DNA of 64,000 nucleotides from Maricaulis maris (GCF_003634045.1 NZ_RBIM01000002.1:124001-188000), one strand, 5' to 3'; shown: positions 17,614-27,148, counted from the first letter of the stretch. The notes: generated by a model not told the origin, from the letters alone. A program made the numbers and translations.

Positions 17614-17690
17614 TCATATCCCCTGTAAGGCGTTGACCCCGGCCCATGGCCGCAGGTGCTTTCAAGACTGATCCGTAGAGCAACCATCAG

Positions 17691-17704
17691 TGTCGTCAAC
17701 GACA
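17691..17704. repeat. Small inverted repeat in divergent promoter region
   Basis: TGTCGT and ACGACA flank CA, in the 229-bp region between the divergently transcribed GNAT-nitrilase and msrP genes. It is a candidate operator only by position and symmetry; no regulator family is recognised. Confidence 0.3.
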
Positions 17705-17842
17705 ATATTGCCGGCATAACTGCAAGCTTCACCCCTGTTTTCGGGTAACATCCGCGCGCAAAGCGATCACGAAACCGTAGACGGGGCAGACGCGCGGCCA
17801 AATCGGCTTATCTCTTTAGGCAAGCAGGCACGGAAACCACAC

Positions 17843-18829
17843 ATGTTCTTTCGCACCTCCCGCCCCTGGCAGGCCCGAGAATCCCAGGTCACACCCAAGG
17901 GCTTGTTCCTCAATCGCCGCAAGATCATCGCTTCGGGCGGCGCCCTGGCCCTGTCAGGCCTGGCGGCGTGTGAGGCGGAGACGGCCAGCCAGCCGAGCGG
18001 TGGCGCGGCCTCCGGATCACGACCGACCAGCGGTGCGCTTGACTATCGAGGCACCGCTTATGACGTCGCGGATACGCAGACGCCCTACCCGGCTGTGACA
18101 GGCTATAACAATTTTTACGAATTCGGCGTCGGCAAGGATGATCCCGCCCGTTATGCCGATGCGATGACCACGGATCCCTGGTCAATCGAGGTCGAGGGTC
18201 ATGCTGGTCGCACGGGTCGGTTTGCGCTCGAGGATGTTGTCGATTTCTCGAACCTGGAGGAACGCATCTACCGGCTGCGCTGTGTCGAGGCCTGGTCGAT
18301 GGTCATTCCCTGGATCGGCGTACCGCTGGCGCAGGTCCTGGCAGCGTTCGAGCCGACATCGGACGCCCGCTACGTCCAGTTCGAAACCAAGCTGGATCAT
18401 GACGAAATGCGGGGTACGCGGTTCCGGGTGCTCGACTGGCCCTATGTTGAAGGCCTGCGCATGGATGAGGCGATGAATGAGCTCGCCTTCCTGGCGGTCG
18501 GGCTCTATGGCGAGGTCCTGCCCAATCAGAACGGCGCCCCGGTGCGTCTCGTCGTGCCGTGGAAATACGGCTATAAGTCGATCAAATCGATCGTGAAAAT
18601 CCGTTTTGTGTCGGAACAGCCGGAAACCAGTTGGAACCGGTCGGCGCCGCGCGAATACGGCTTCTATTCCAACGTCAATCCGAACCGCGCGCACCCGCGC
18701 TGGAGCCAGGCGTCGGAGCGGGTTATCGGTGGCAATGTCTTTGCCCGGCGGGATACCGAGATGTTCAATGGTTATGCCGAACAGGTCGCTCACATGTATG
18801 CCGGTATGGACCTGATCGAGAACCACTAG
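17843..18829 (+). CDS. msrP: Periplasmic methionine sulfoxide reductase catalytic subunit MsrP
   Basis: 328 aa molybdenum-cofactor enzyme. An N-terminal twin-arginine signal is present (LNRRKIIASGGALALSGLAAC), and the YedY-type core carries YDVADTQTPYPAVTGYNNFYEFG and the Mo-ligand cysteine in YRLRCVEAWSMVIPW. Further conserved pieces are PVRLVVPWKYGYKSIKSIV and NRAHPRWSQ. MsrP reduces methionine sulfoxide in periplasmic proteins, taking electrons from the quinone pool through MsrQ, whose gene begins 23 bp downstream. Folded MoCo protein export by Tat fits the signal. ATG start. Confidence 0.95.
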   Translation: MFFRTSRPWQARESQVTPKGLFLNRRKIIASGGALALSGLAACEAETASQPSGGAASGSRPTSGALDYRGTAYDVADTQTPYPAVTGYNNFYEFGVGKDDPARYADAMTTDPWSIEVEGHAGRTGRFALEDVVDFSNLEERIYRLRCVEAWSMVIPWIGVPLAQVLAAFEPTSDARYVQFETKLDHDEMRGTRFRVLDWPYVEGLRMDEAMNELAFLAVGLYGEVLPNQNGAPVRLVVPWKYGYKSIKSIVKIRFVSEQPETSWNRSAPREYGFYSNVNPNRAHPRWSQASERVIGGNVFARRDTEMFNGYAEQVAHMYAGMDLIENH

Positions 18830-18852
18830 GCCGGACAGGATAATTTCGCCCC

Positions 18853-19530
18853 ATGGCACGCAATCCGGTTCTGCGGACATTCAGCCGTCATATCATGAAG
18901 CCGCTCGCCTTCTGGCTTCTCGCCCTGCCCGGCCTGTGGCTGGGCTGGCAATGGGCGCTATTGCTCAGTGGCCAACCCCATGATCTCGGCTTCAATCCGA
19001 TCGAGACCACGCACCGCTTTCTCGGTGATGCCGCCATCCGCATCCTGCTGGTTTCGCTGGCGGTGACGCCTGTGCGTGATCTGACCCGTTGGGGACCGAT
19101 CATGATGATCCGGCGGCGGATCGGGCTGGCAGCCTTTTGGTATGCATTGCTGCACATCCTCGCCTATCTGGGCCTGGATCTTTTTTTGGCCGCCGGGATG
19201 AGTGTCTCCGGTGCCCTGGCGGGTCTGTGGCGCGATGTCGCCGAACGGATCTATATCACGCTCGGCATGACGGCTTTCGTGCTGCTCATTCCGCTTGCGA
19301 TGACATCGTTCAACCGGGTGCAGCGCTGGCTTGGCGGCCGGCGCTGGCAAGGGTTGCACCGCCTTGCTTACCCGATCGCCATCCTGGCGGTCTTCCATCA
19401 CGGCTTCATGGTCAAGGGCAATCAGCTGGGCCCATGGATCCATGGCGGCATACTGGCCGTGCTGCTCGGCTACCGGGTTTTCGGGATGATCGCCCGGACG
19501 AGGTCACAGGCCAGCGCCAAGGCCTCCTGA
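18853..19530 (+). CDS. msrQ: Heme-binding membrane subunit MsrQ
   Basis: 225 aa integral membrane protein with about six hydrophobic segments, of the ferric-reductase-like (YedZ) family. Conserved heme histidine regions are AFWYALLHILAYLG and WQGLHRLAYPIAILAVFHHGF. It passes electrons from quinol to MsrP on the periplasmic side. It directly follows msrP and is probably co-transcribed. Its last 61 bp overlap the 3' end of the convergent DoxX-like gene. Confidence 0.93.
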   Translation: MARNPVLRTFSRHIMKPLAFWLLALPGLWLGWQWALLLSGQPHDLGFNPIETTHRFLGDAAIRILLVSLAVTPVRDLTRWGPIMMIRRRIGLAAFWYALLHILAYLGLDLFLAAGMSVSGALAGLWRDVAERIYITLGMTAFVLLIPLAMTSFNRVQRWLGGRRWQGLHRLAYPIAILAVFHHGFMVKGNQLGPWIHGGILAVLLGYRVFGMIARTRSQASAKAS

Positions 19531-19955
19531 CGCTTGATCACCAGCAGGGTGAGGCAGGATAGCCAAACCAGACAGGCCGCCACGAACAGGCCGCCGCCAT
19601 CGCTATTGGGATCGATGCCCAGCGGGGTGAAGAGATGGAAGCTGACCGCGCCCGTCATGATGGCCAGTCCGAGCGCGCTGCCGAGCAGCTGAAAACGGCG
19701 AAATGCCGGTATAAATCCAATCAATAGGAGCGTGGAAGCAAGGAGTTCTGCCGATCCGATGACGTATTGGCTGAAGAGTCCGGCGTGATCAAACAGGCCC
19801 GGCGCGCCCCAGCCGGCGGCCCATCCATCGAGCCGCCCGAAGATCACTTGTGTTTCCGGCGCATCGGTAAATTTGTAGCGCAGCGAGTCGAGAAAGATCG
19901 CTGAAACAAAGAGTGGCAGCCCGAAGCGGACGGCCCGTGAAAGCCAGATCATCAT
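19470..19955 (-). CDS. DoxX-like inner-membrane protein
   Basis: 161 aa from an ATG at 19955, chosen because GGGAG lies 8 bp upstream; a second ATG at 19961 and a TTG at 19970 are possible. Four hydrophobic segments are visible (VRFGLPLFVSAIFLDSLRYKF, ELLASTLLLIGFIPAFR, LLGSALGLAIMTGAVSFHLF, GGLFVAACLVWLSCLTLLVI). The RYKFTDAPET motif and general layout match DoxX/DoxD-type proteins, whose role is mostly unknown. Its coding region overlaps the end of msrQ by 61 bp on the opposite strand; both frames keep sensible residues up to their stops. Confidence 0.75.
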   Translation of the reverse strand: MMIWLSRAVRFGLPLFVSAIFLDSLRYKFTDAPETQVIFGRLDGWAAGWGAPGLFDHAGLFSQYVIGSAELLASTLLLIGFIPAFRRFQLLGSALGLAIMTGAVSFHLFTPLGIDPNSDGGGLFVAACLVWLSCLTLLVIKRQEALALACDLVRAIIPKTR

Positions 19956-20063
19956 GTGCATGTCTCCCAAGCCGCGACGCAGGCACGCCGTCGATTGCCC
20001 GTGCGATATGGTCTATCACGGTCACAAGCGAGTCACCCTTTAGCGAGGAAAGCGGAGCACATA

Positions 20064-21194
20064 ATGGGCCTGCACATCACCGACGCCTTTGACAGCGGCA
20101 ATATCGAAGTTCTCGACGCCGCCGATCCGGCCCGCATTCGCCTTGAAATCCGCAAGGACAATGGCTCCGACTTCTATCAATGGTTCCATTTCCGCGTGAC
20201 CGGCGCGATGGGCGAACAACTCTCCATGGCGATCGAGAATGCCGGCGGCGCGGCCTATCTGGAAGGCTGGCCGGGCTATCAGGCCTGTGCCTCCTATGAT
20301 CGCGAAACCTGGTTCCGGGTCGATACCGATTATGCCGACGGCACCCTTACCATCCACCACCTGCCCGAAGCGGACACCGTCTGGTTTGCCTATTTCGCCC
20401 CCTTCTCGATGGAACGGCATCAGGATCTGATCGCCTGGGCGCAGCTGCATCACGCTGTCGAACTGGAAGTGATCGGCGAGACGCTGGATGGCCAGACGAT
20501 GGACCTGCTCACGGTGGGCGAACAGGACAGCGCCACCCGAACGATCTGGGTCACGGCGCGCCAGCACCCTGGCGAGACCATGGCGGAATGGTGGATGGAG
20601 GGTTTTCTCAGCCGCCTGCTTGACGATGACGATCCGGTTGCCCGCAAGCTGCGCGAACAGGCCGTCTTTTACATCGTGCCCAACATGAATCCCGACGGCT
20701 CCAGGCGCGGTCATCTGCGCACCAATGCCAAGGGCGTCAATCTGAACCGGGAATGGGACAAGGCGACGATCGAGAATTCTCCGGAAGTCTTCCACGTCCT
20801 GGGTCGCATGCGCGAGACCGGGATCGACCTGGCGCTCGATGTCCATGGCGACGAGGCCCTGCCCTACAACTTCATCGCCGGCGGCGAAGGTGCCCCGAAT
20901 TTCGATGAGCGCGGCCAGGCGCTGCTGGACGGCTACAAGGACGCGCTCTGCCTCGCCAGTCCGGATTTCCAGACCGAGCACGGCTATGATGTCGACGCGC
21001 CCGGCACCGCCAACCTCTCCGTCTGCACCAATTATCTCGCCAATGAATTCAAATGCCTGGCGATGACTTTGGAGATGCCCTTCAAGGACAATGCCGACCT
21101 GCCGGACCCGGAGTTCGGCTGGTCGCCCGAGCGTTGTCGCAAGCTGGGGGCGGCCAATCTGGATGCCATGCTGGCCCTGGTCAGCGAGCTTTAG
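20064..21194 (+). CDS. M14 family zinc carboxypeptidase (cytosolic carboxypeptidase-like)
   Basis: 376 aa from the ATG at 20064 (GCGGAG upstream); an in-frame extension to 19956 is not supported. The N-terminal domain (residues 1-120) is the beta-sandwich found before bacterial CCP-like peptidases. The zinc site is ARQHPGETMAEW (HxxE) plus LDVHGDE, and the general-base glutamate lies in MTLEMPFKD. There is no signal peptide, so it acts in the cytoplasm. Family members remove C-terminal residues from peptides; the physiological substrate is unknown. A YaiI-type gene follows 3 bp later. Confidence 0.9.
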   Translation: MGLHITDAFDSGNIEVLDAADPARIRLEIRKDNGSDFYQWFHFRVTGAMGEQLSMAIENAGGAAYLEGWPGYQACASYDRETWFRVDTDYADGTLTIHHLPEADTVWFAYFAPFSMERHQDLIAWAQLHHAVELEVIGETLDGQTMDLLTVGEQDSATRTIWVTARQHPGETMAEWWMEGFLSRLLDDDDPVARKLREQAVFYIVPNMNPDGSRRGHLRTNAKGVNLNREWDKATIENSPEVFHVLGRMRETGIDLALDVHGDEALPYNFIAGGEGAPNFDERGQALLDGYKDALCLASPDFQTEHGYDVDAPGTANLSVCTNYLANEFKCLAMTLEMPFKDNADLPDPEFGWSPERCRKLGAANLDAMLALVSEL

Positions 21195-21197
21195 CGC

Positions 21198-21644
21198 ATG
21201 ACGATTTATGTCGATGCCGATGCCTGCCCGGTGAAGGACGAGATCATCCGGGTCGGAGAGCGCCACCAGGTCGAGATGCTGTTTGTCTGTGATGGCGGAT
21301 TGCGGCGACCGAACTCGCAATGGGCGCGGCTGGTGATCGTCGAGGGCAAGCTCGACGCGGCCGATGACTGGATCGCGGAGCATATCGGGCCGGGCGATGT
21401 TTTCGTCACCGCCGATATTCCGCTCGCCGACCGGTGTATCAAGGCCGGCGCGATCGGCATTGATCCACGTGGCAAGCTCTGGACCGTCGACAATATCGGC
21501 GCCTCCCTGGCAACCCGCAATCTGATGACCGACCTGCGTGAAGCCGGGGCTGTCACCTCCGGTGCCAAGCCTTTCGGCCCCAAGGATCGCTCGGCCTTTC
21601 TCGACGGAATGGAACGCGTGATGCGGGCCGCTGCCGCCAAATAG
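21198..21644 (+). CDS. YaiI/YqxD family protein (DUF188)
   Basis: 148 aa with the whole DUF188 signature: [20 protein letters not shown] at the start, [24 protein letters not shown] in the middle and [21 protein letters not shown] near the end. The PIN-like acidic residues suggest a nuclease fold, but no function is established. It begins 3 bp after the M14 peptidase stop and is probably co-transcribed with it. Confidence 0.92.
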   Translation: MTIYVDADACPVKDEIIRVGERHQVEMLFVCDGGLRRPNSQWARLVIVEGKLDAADDWIAEHIGPGDVFVTADIPLADRCIKAGAIGIDPRGKLWTVDNIGASLATRNLMTDLREAGAVTSGAKPFGPKDRSAFLDGMERVMRAAAAK

Positions 21645-21765
21645 CGCTAACATCCGATTTTTCAGCACACATTTGCGTGCGCGTGGCTTGACCTGCACGG
21701 CAAGCGCCTCAGGATAGCGCGCGATAGCCAAACCTGCCTGACAGGGCAGACGGGGAGAGATGATC

Positions 21766-23628
21766 ATGAAACGTTTGATGACGGGCGTCGCTACGAGCGC
21801 CCTTCTGCTTGCTATGGCAGGCTGCAGCGCGCCGACCGAAGGGCCGGCTGCGAACACCGCCGATCAGGCAGCGAACACCTCGGTTGATGCACCGATCACG
21901 CTGGCCGATGCCGAGCAATTCCTGGCCGACGCCGAAAGCGAGCTGCGCGAGTTCAGCGAGTTCGGTGCGCGCACCGCCTGGGTGCAAAACAATTTTATCA
22001 CCTATGACACCAATTGGCTGCTGGAGCGCATGTCGACCCAGGGCACCGAGATTGCCGTGCGCCTGGCGACCGAGACCGCGCAATACAATGATCTTGAGCT
22101 GACCACCGAGATGGCGCGCAAGATGAATGTCCTACGGGCCGGCATCACCCTGCCCGCCCCCTCCGACAGCGCGGCCGCAGCGCGCCTGTCCGAGCTGTCG
22201 ACCCGCATGGGGTCGGCATACTCGACCGGTCTGATGGAAATCGACGGCGAGATGGTTGATCACAACGAGCTGGAAAACATCATGCGGACCAGCCGTGATC
22301 CCGAATTCCTGTCGCATGTCTGGGCTGGCTGGCGTGACAGCTATGGTCCCGAGCAGATGGCGACGGATTATGCCGAAATGGTCGAGATCGCCAACCAAGG
22401 TGCTCGCGATCTGGGCTTTTCCGACCTCGCCGAGATGTGGCTGTCAAACTACGACATGCCCGCCGACGAGATGGAGGCCGAGGTCGAGCGTCTTTGGGGC
22501 CAGGTCGAGCCGCTCTATGAACAACTCCACTGCTATGTCCGTGACGACCTCAACGAGCTTTATGGTGACGAGGTCCAGGCCGCCGAAGGTCCGATCCGGG
22601 CCGATCTGCTGGGCAATATGTGGGCCCAGTCCTGGGCGGCGCTGTCAGACGTGGCTTCGGTCAGCGATGCCGGCCCGGCCTATGATCTGACCCAGCTTCT
22701 TGTCGACGCCGAATACGACCCGATCCGCATGACCGAGACGGCGGAAAGCTTCTTCACGTCACTGGGCATGGAAGAGCTGCCGGACACATTCTGGGATCGC
22801 TCACTCATCACCCAGCCGCGTGACCGCCAGGTCGCCTGCCATGCATCGGCCTGGAATCTCGACAGTGTCGATGATCTGCGCATCAAGATGTGTACGCGCG
22901 TCAATGCCGACGACTTCGTCACCGTGCACCACGAGCTGGGCCACAACTTCTATCAGCGCGCCTATAACCAGCAGGACTTCCTCTTCCAGGGCGGCGCCCA
23001 TGACGGTTTCCACGAAGCCATCGGTGATTTCATCGCCCTGTCTGTGACCCCGGATTATCTGGTTCAGATCGGCCTGCTCGATCAAGCCGATGTGCCGGAC
23101 GCGTCGGCGGATCTGGGCTTGTTGATGGATACGGCCCTCGACAAGATTTCCTTCCTGCCCTTCGCCATCATGATGGACCAGTGGCGCTGGCGGGTGCTGC
23201 GCGGCGAGATCCAGCCGGAAAACTACAATGACGCCTGGTGGGAATTGCGCGAGAGCTATCAGGGTATTGTGCCGCCGGTGGAACGCGGCGATGGCGCTTT
23301 CGATCCGGGCTCGAAATACCATATCGCCAACAATGTTCCCTACCTGCGCTATTTCCTGAGCTTCATCATGCAGTTCCAATTCCATGAAGCGGCTTGTGAA
23401 ATGGCCGGCTGGGAAGGCCCGCTGCACCGTTGCTCGATCTATGGCAATGAGGAAGTCGGCGCCCGCTTCAACGCGATGATGGAAATGGGCGCCAGCCAGC
23501 CCTGGCCGGACGCGCTGGAAGCCTTCACCGGCACCCGCGAGATGGATGGTTCGGCGATCATTGCCTATTTCCAGCCGCTGATGACACATCTGGAAGAACA
23601 GAACGCCGACCGCAATTGCGGCTGGTAA
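21766..23628 (+). CDS. M2 family peptidyl-dipeptidase (ACE-like), lipoprotein
   Basis: 620 aa from the ATG at 21766, which has GGGGAG at good spacing; the ATG at 21760 is too close to it. A lipoprotein signal ends in LAMAGCSAP. The zinc motif HELGH is at residues 389-393 and the third ligand is E417 in FHEAIGD, 24 residues on, as in angiotensin-converting enzyme. Later AACEMAGWEGPLHRCSIYGNEEVG matches the family C-terminus. It is likely periplasmic, anchored to a membrane, and releases dipeptides from the C-termini of peptides. A classic stem-loop terminator follows. Confidence 0.95.
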   Translation: MKRLMTGVATSALLLAMAGCSAPTEGPAANTADQAANTSVDAPITLADAEQFLADAESELREFSEFGARTAWVQNNFITYDTNWLLERMSTQGTEIAVRLATETAQYNDLELTTEMARKMNVLRAGITLPAPSDSAAAARLSELSTRMGSAYSTGLMEIDGEMVDHNELENIMRTSRDPEFLSHVWAGWRDSYGPEQMATDYAEMVEIANQGARDLGFSDLAEMWLSNYDMPADEMEAEVERLWGQVEPLYEQLHCYVRDDLNELYGDEVQAAEGPIRADLLGNMWAQSWAALSDVASVSDAGPAYDLTQLLVDAEYDPIRMTETAESFFTSLGMEELPDTFWDRSLITQPRDRQVACHASAWNLDSVDDLRIKMCTRVNADDFVTVHHELGHNFYQRAYNQQDFLFQGGAHDGFHEAIGDFIALSVTPDYLVQIGLLDQADVPDASADLGLLMDTALDKISFLPFAIMMDQWRWRVLRGEIQPENYNDAWWELRESYQGIVPPVERGDGAFDPGSKYHIANNVPYLRYFLSFIMQFQFHEAACEMAGWEGPLHRCSIYGNEEVGARFNAMMEMGASQPWPDALEAFTGTREMDGSAIIAYFQPLMTHLEEQNADRNCGW

Positions 23629-23648
23629 TCAATCCATCGGGTTGAGTG

Positions 23649-23680
23649 AAAGGCGGCGCCGCACCGGGGCCGCCTTTTTT
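23649..23680. terminator. Rho-independent terminator
   Basis: AAAGGCGGC (23649-23657) pairs with GCCGCCTTT (23669-23677) around an 11-nt loop, followed by more T residues. It lies 20 bp after the M2 peptidase stop and just before the stop of the convergent HupE-like gene, so it can work in both directions. Confidence 0.9.
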
Positions 23681-23690
23681 GTTGCTCGCC

Positions 23691-24275
23691 TTAGCCGCCG
23701 AGGAAGACGCGCTCGATGGTCCACCAGATCGCCATCAGGGCAATGGCCGCCGAGGCAATCCGCACCAACCACGGATACCAGCTCGTATCGGCAAAGCGGT
23801 GAAGGACAAGCCAGCACACGCCGACAATCGTCAGCTGCCCCGCTTCGACACCAACATTGAAGCTTAGGAGGGAGGGCAAAATCTGGTCCTGCGGCAGGCC
23901 GTAGTCGGACAGGACCCCGGCAAATCCCAGACCGTGGAAAAGGCCAAAGGCGAAGACGATCGCCGGACGCCAGCGCGTCATGTCCTTGAAGACCAGGTTT
24001 TCGATGGCGACGAAGGCGATCGACAAGGCGATGATCGGTTCGACAATCGCCGGGTCCAGCGTCACATAACCCAGCGTGGCAAGGCCGAGCGTGAGGGTGT
24101 GGGCCAGGGTGAAGGCGGATATCTGCCAGATCAGCGGCTTCATCCGCGTCGAGGCGAAAAACAGTGCCAGCACGAACAGGATATGATCCAGCCCCATCGG
24201 CAAAATGTGGACATAGCCCTGGCGCAGATAGAGGGCGATCACGTCCCAGACGGTTTGTTCCACTGCAGTGTCCAA
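23691..24275 (-). CDS. HupE/UreJ-like membrane protein
   Basis: 194 aa with about six membrane segments. Typical HupE/UreJ signatures are GYVHILPMGLDHILFVLALFF, AFTLAHTLTLGLATLG, IENLVFKD and FAFGLFHGLGFAGVL. Histidines within these segments suggest metal handling; relatives are nickel or cobalt permease-like proteins next to hydrogenase or urease genes, but no such genes are here. This shorter version lacks the long exported N-terminal domain seen in many relatives. Transcribed alone, divergent from kynA across 164 bp. Confidence 0.85.
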   Translation of the reverse strand: MDTAVEQTVWDVIALYLRQGYVHILPMGLDHILFVLALFFASTRMKPLIWQISAFTLAHTLTLGLATLGYVTLDPAIVEPIIALSIAFVAIENLVFKDMTRWRPAIVFAFGLFHGLGFAGVLSDYGLPQDQILPSLLSFNVGVEAGQLTIVGVCWLVLHRFADTSWYPWLVRIASAAIALMAIWWTIERVFLGG

Positions 24276-24439
24276 GACACGCCCCCCGATTGACAGGCCG
24301 CAGGCTAGGCAGGCGCGGCGGGCGCTTCAAGCGTGCGGCGCGGTTGCCAGTGAGCCTTGTTAGCCCCTACACCTCGACGCAACGACGACGGCATCCGCGA
24401 GTCGGTCAGACGCGCGACCGGAGAACGGGGAGTAACGGC

Positions 24440-25288
24440 ATGAGTGAGGGTTTCACCACCCAGGTCGATGTGTCTGGTGAGGACATTCACTGGGATTTCA
24501 AGGACGAGATGTCCTATGGCGGCTATCTCGCGCTCGACACGCTTCTGGCGGCGCAAAAGCCGATCACCGACGAGCATGACGAGATGCTGTTCGTGATCAT
24601 CCACCATGTCGCCGAGCTGTGGATGAAACTTCTGCTTCACGAGACCGGTGCCGCTTTGGACGACCTGCGCCGCGATGATGCAGGCCCGGCCTTGAAAAAG
24701 TTCGCGCGCGTCAGCCGTATCCAGGAGCAATTGATTCAGGCTTGGGAAGTCCTGGCCACCATGACGCCCGCCGATTACCTCGCCTTTCGCGACAAGTTGG
24801 GCGCGTCCTCCGGTTTCCAGTCCTTCCAGTACCGCACGCTGGAATACCGGCTTGGAAACAAGAATGGCGCCCTCGCCCGCGTCCATGCCAGCAACCCGCC
24901 GGCCCACAAAATGGTCAGCGACGCGCTCAACACGCCCAGCCTGTGGGACGAGGCGCTGCGCTGGCTGTCGCGCAAGGGTTATGACATTCCGGCCGACAAG
25001 CTGGAGCGTGACTGGTCGCAGCCCTATGAGGCGAGTTCCGCTGTCGAGGATGTCTGGCGCACGGTCTACCGCGACAGCGACACGCATTGGGAAGCCTATG
25101 AGCTGGGCGAAAAACTGGTCGATCTGGAACACAAATTCCAGCAATGGCGCTTCAATCACATGAAGACCGTCGAGCGCATCATCGGCTATCGCCGCGGCAC
25201 CGGTGGCACGGGTGGCGTCTCCTATCTGGTGAAAGCGCTTGATCTGCGTTTCTTCCCGGAAATCTGGACCGTACGGACTTCGCTCTGA
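24440..25288 (+). CDS. kynA: Tryptophan 2,3-dioxygenase
   Basis: 282 aa from the ATG of MSEGFTTQVDV, preceded by GGGGAG; the longer open frame upstream is rejected. The heme-dioxygenase signatures are HWDFKDEMSYGGYLALDTLL and FVIIHHVAELWMKLLLHE (heme/tryptophan region), SSGFQSFQYRTLEYRLGNK and a final GTGGTGGVSYL. It opens the indole ring of tryptophan to N-formylkynurenine. It is the first gene of kynA-kynB-kynU, with kynB starting 4 bp after its stop, so the three form an operon. Confidence 0.97.
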   Translation: MSEGFTTQVDVSGEDIHWDFKDEMSYGGYLALDTLLAAQKPITDEHDEMLFVIIHHVAELWMKLLLHETGAALDDLRRDDAGPALKKFARVSRIQEQLIQAWEVLATMTPADYLAFRDKLGASSGFQSFQYRTLEYRLGNKNGALARVHASNPPAHKMVSDALNTPSLWDEALRWLSRKGYDIPADKLERDWSQPYEASSAVEDVWRTVYRDSDTHWEAYELGEKLVDLEHKFQQWRFNHMKTVERIIGYRRGTGGTGGVSYLVKALDLRFFPEIWTVRTSL

Positions 25289-25292
25289 CGCC

Positions 25293-25922
25293 ATGGCCAA
25301 GCTCTGGGACATATCGCAAACGCTTCGCCCTGCCCTTCCGGTCTGGCCGGGCGACACCGCCTTCAAGTGCGAGGCGGTCTGGACGATCGGGCCGGACTGC
25401 CCGGTCAAGGTCTCGCGCCTGACATTGTCGACCCATAGCGGCGCCCATGCCGATGCGCCCAGCCATTACGACCCGGACGGGATCGACATGGCTGCGGCCG
25501 ATCTCACGCCCTATGTCGGACCGTGTGTCCTGCTCACCGCCAGCGGCGAGAGCTCACACGTGCGCCCTGACGATCTCGACTGGACCCGGATCACCGGCGA
25601 GACGCGGGTGCTGGTCCGGACCTATGCCGAATTTCCGTATGAACGCTGGGATTCGCACTTCCGCGCCCTGCACGCCGACACGATTGGCCGCCTCGCCGCC
25701 GTCGGCTGCCGCTTGATCGGGGTAGATGCCGCCTCGCTCGATCCGGAAACCTCCAAGACCATGGACGCACACCATGCCGTCCAGCGTCACGATATGCGGA
25801 TACTGGAAGGCCTTGTCTTCGACGACGTGCCCGATGGCCGCTACGAGCTCATCGCCCTGCCACTCAAGATCGCCGGCGCCGATGCCGCGCCGGTGCGCGC
25901 TGTATTGAGAGACGTGCCATGA
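25293..25922 (+). CDS. kynB: Arylformamidase (kynurenine formamidase, cyclase family)
   Basis: 209 aa from the ATG of MAKLWDISQ. The metal-binding motif is STHSGAHADAPSHY (HxGxHxD) at about residues 46-59, and LSTHSG is preceded by PVWPGDTAFKCE, both conserved in bacterial KynB. It hydrolyses N-formylkynurenine to kynurenine and formate. The stop overlaps the kynU start by 4 bp (ATGA), and kynA lies 4 bp upstream. Confidence 0.95.
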   Translation: MAKLWDISQTLRPALPVWPGDTAFKCEAVWTIGPDCPVKVSRLTLSTHSGAHADAPSHYDPDGIDMAAADLTPYVGPCVLLTASGESSHVRPDDLDWTRITGETRVLVRTYAEFPYERWDSHFRALHADTIGRLAAVGCRLIGVDAASLDPETSKTMDAHHAVQRHDMRILEGLVFDDVPDGRYELIALPLKIAGADAAPVRAVLRDVP

Positions 25923-27148
25923 CCCGCCTGGATGATGTCCGCGCCCTCGATGCGGCCGACCCGCTCGCCGGTTTCCGCAACCGCTTTGCCCTGCCCGAAG
26001 GCGTAATCTATCTCGACGGCAATTCGCTGGGCGCCTTGCCGGCTAATGTTCCGGCCCGCATGGACCGCATGATCCGCGAGGAATGGGGTGTTGATCTCAT
26101 CCGCTCCTGGAACACGCATGACTGGATCAACGCGCCGCGGCGCCTGGGGGCGAAAATTGCCCGATTGATCGGCGCCAAACCGCATGAGGTGATCGCAGGC
26201 GAGTCGACATCCGTCAATATTTTCAAGGCCCTCACGGCATGCCTTCAGCTGGCGCCGGAGCGGTCCGTCATTCTTTCCGAGGCCGGGAATTTCCCGACTG
26301 ACGCCTATATGATGGAAGGCTTGGCGGCCCTGTCCGGTGGGCGTATCCGGCAAAGCCTGGTCGCCAGCGACGCCATCGAGGCAGCGCTCAACACCGATGT
26401 CGCAGCGCTTTTGCTGACCCATACGCACTACAAGTCCGGTCGCCTGCACGATATGGCCGACCTGACCGCCAAGGCGCAACAGCTCGGCATTCCGGTGATC
26501 TGGGATCTCAGCCACAGCGCCGGCGCCCTGCCGGTCGAACTGAATGCCTGCCACGCCGATTTCGCAGTCGGTTGCGGCTATAAATATCTCAATGGCGGGC
26601 CGGGAGCGCCGGCCTTCCTGTTCGTTGCCGAACGCCATCACGACGCGATCTTCCCGGTCCTGTCCGGCTGGCTGGGCCATGCCCGACCGTTTGACTTCCG
26701 CGATGACTACGAGCCGGCGGCCGGCATTGACCGTTTCCAGTGCGGCACGCCGGCCATTCTCGGCATGGCGGCGCTGGAATGCGGGCTCGATATCATGCTG
26801 GAAGCCGATATGGCGACCATCCGCGCCAAGTCGCAGGCGCTGGGTGATCTTTTCATCGAGCTGGTCGAGGACCGCCTCGAGGGGTTTGACCTGCGCAGCC
26901 CGCGCGAGGCCGCCGTGCGCGGCTCGCAAGTCTCGATCGCGCACGAAAACGGTTATGCCATCATGCAGGCGTTGATCGCCAGCGGCGTGATCGGGGATTT
27001 CCGGGCGCCGGACATATTGCGCTTCGGCTTCACCCCGCTTTACGTCGGTTATGAGGATGTCTGGACGGCAGTCGACACGCTGGCCACGATCATGCGGACA
27101 GGCGAATGGCGTGAAGACCGCTTCAATGTCCGCGCTGCCGTGACCTGA
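25919..27148 (+). CDS. kynU: Kynureninase
   Basis: 409 aa fold-type I PLP enzyme. Key pieces are FALPEGVIYLDGNSLGALP near the N-terminus, ESTSVNIFKAL (phosphate cup), WDLSHSAGALPV and the PLP lysine in GCGYKYLNGGPG. It cleaves kynurenine to anthranilate and alanine. No anthranilate 1,2-dioxygenase or kynurenine monooxygenase gene is visible nearby, so the local pathway stops at anthranilate plus alanine. It ends the kynABU operon; the next gene is 143 bp away. Confidence 0.96.
   Translation: MTRLDDVRALDAADPLAGFRNRFALPEGVIYLDGNSLGALPANVPARMDRMIREEWGVDLIRSWNTHDWINAPRRLGAKIARLIGAKPHEVIAGESTSVNIFKALTACLQLAPERSVILSEAGNFPTDAYMMEGLAALSGGRIRQSLVASDAIEAALNTDVAALLLTHTHYKSGRLHDMADLTAKAQQLGIPVIWDLSHSAGALPVELNACHADFAVGCGYKYLNGGPGAPAFLFVAERHHDAIFPVLSGWLGHARPFDFRDDYEPAAGIDRFQCGTPAILGMAALECGLDIMLEADMATIRAKSQALGDLFIELVEDRLEGFDLRSPREAAVRGSQVSIAHENGYAIMQALIASGVIGDFRAPDILRFGFTPLYVGYEDVWTAVDTLATIMRTGEWREDRFNVRAAVT

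Noticed and set aside
16015-17628. 537-codon open frame antisense to the GNAT-nitrilase gene
   Set aside because: The minus-strand gene has the full nitrilase triad and GNAT motifs; the plus-strand frame has no motif.
20040-21857. 605-codon open frame antisense to the M14 peptidase and DUF188 genes
   Set aside because: It covers two clear genes on the other strand and its residues show no domain; an artefact of GC-rich codon use.
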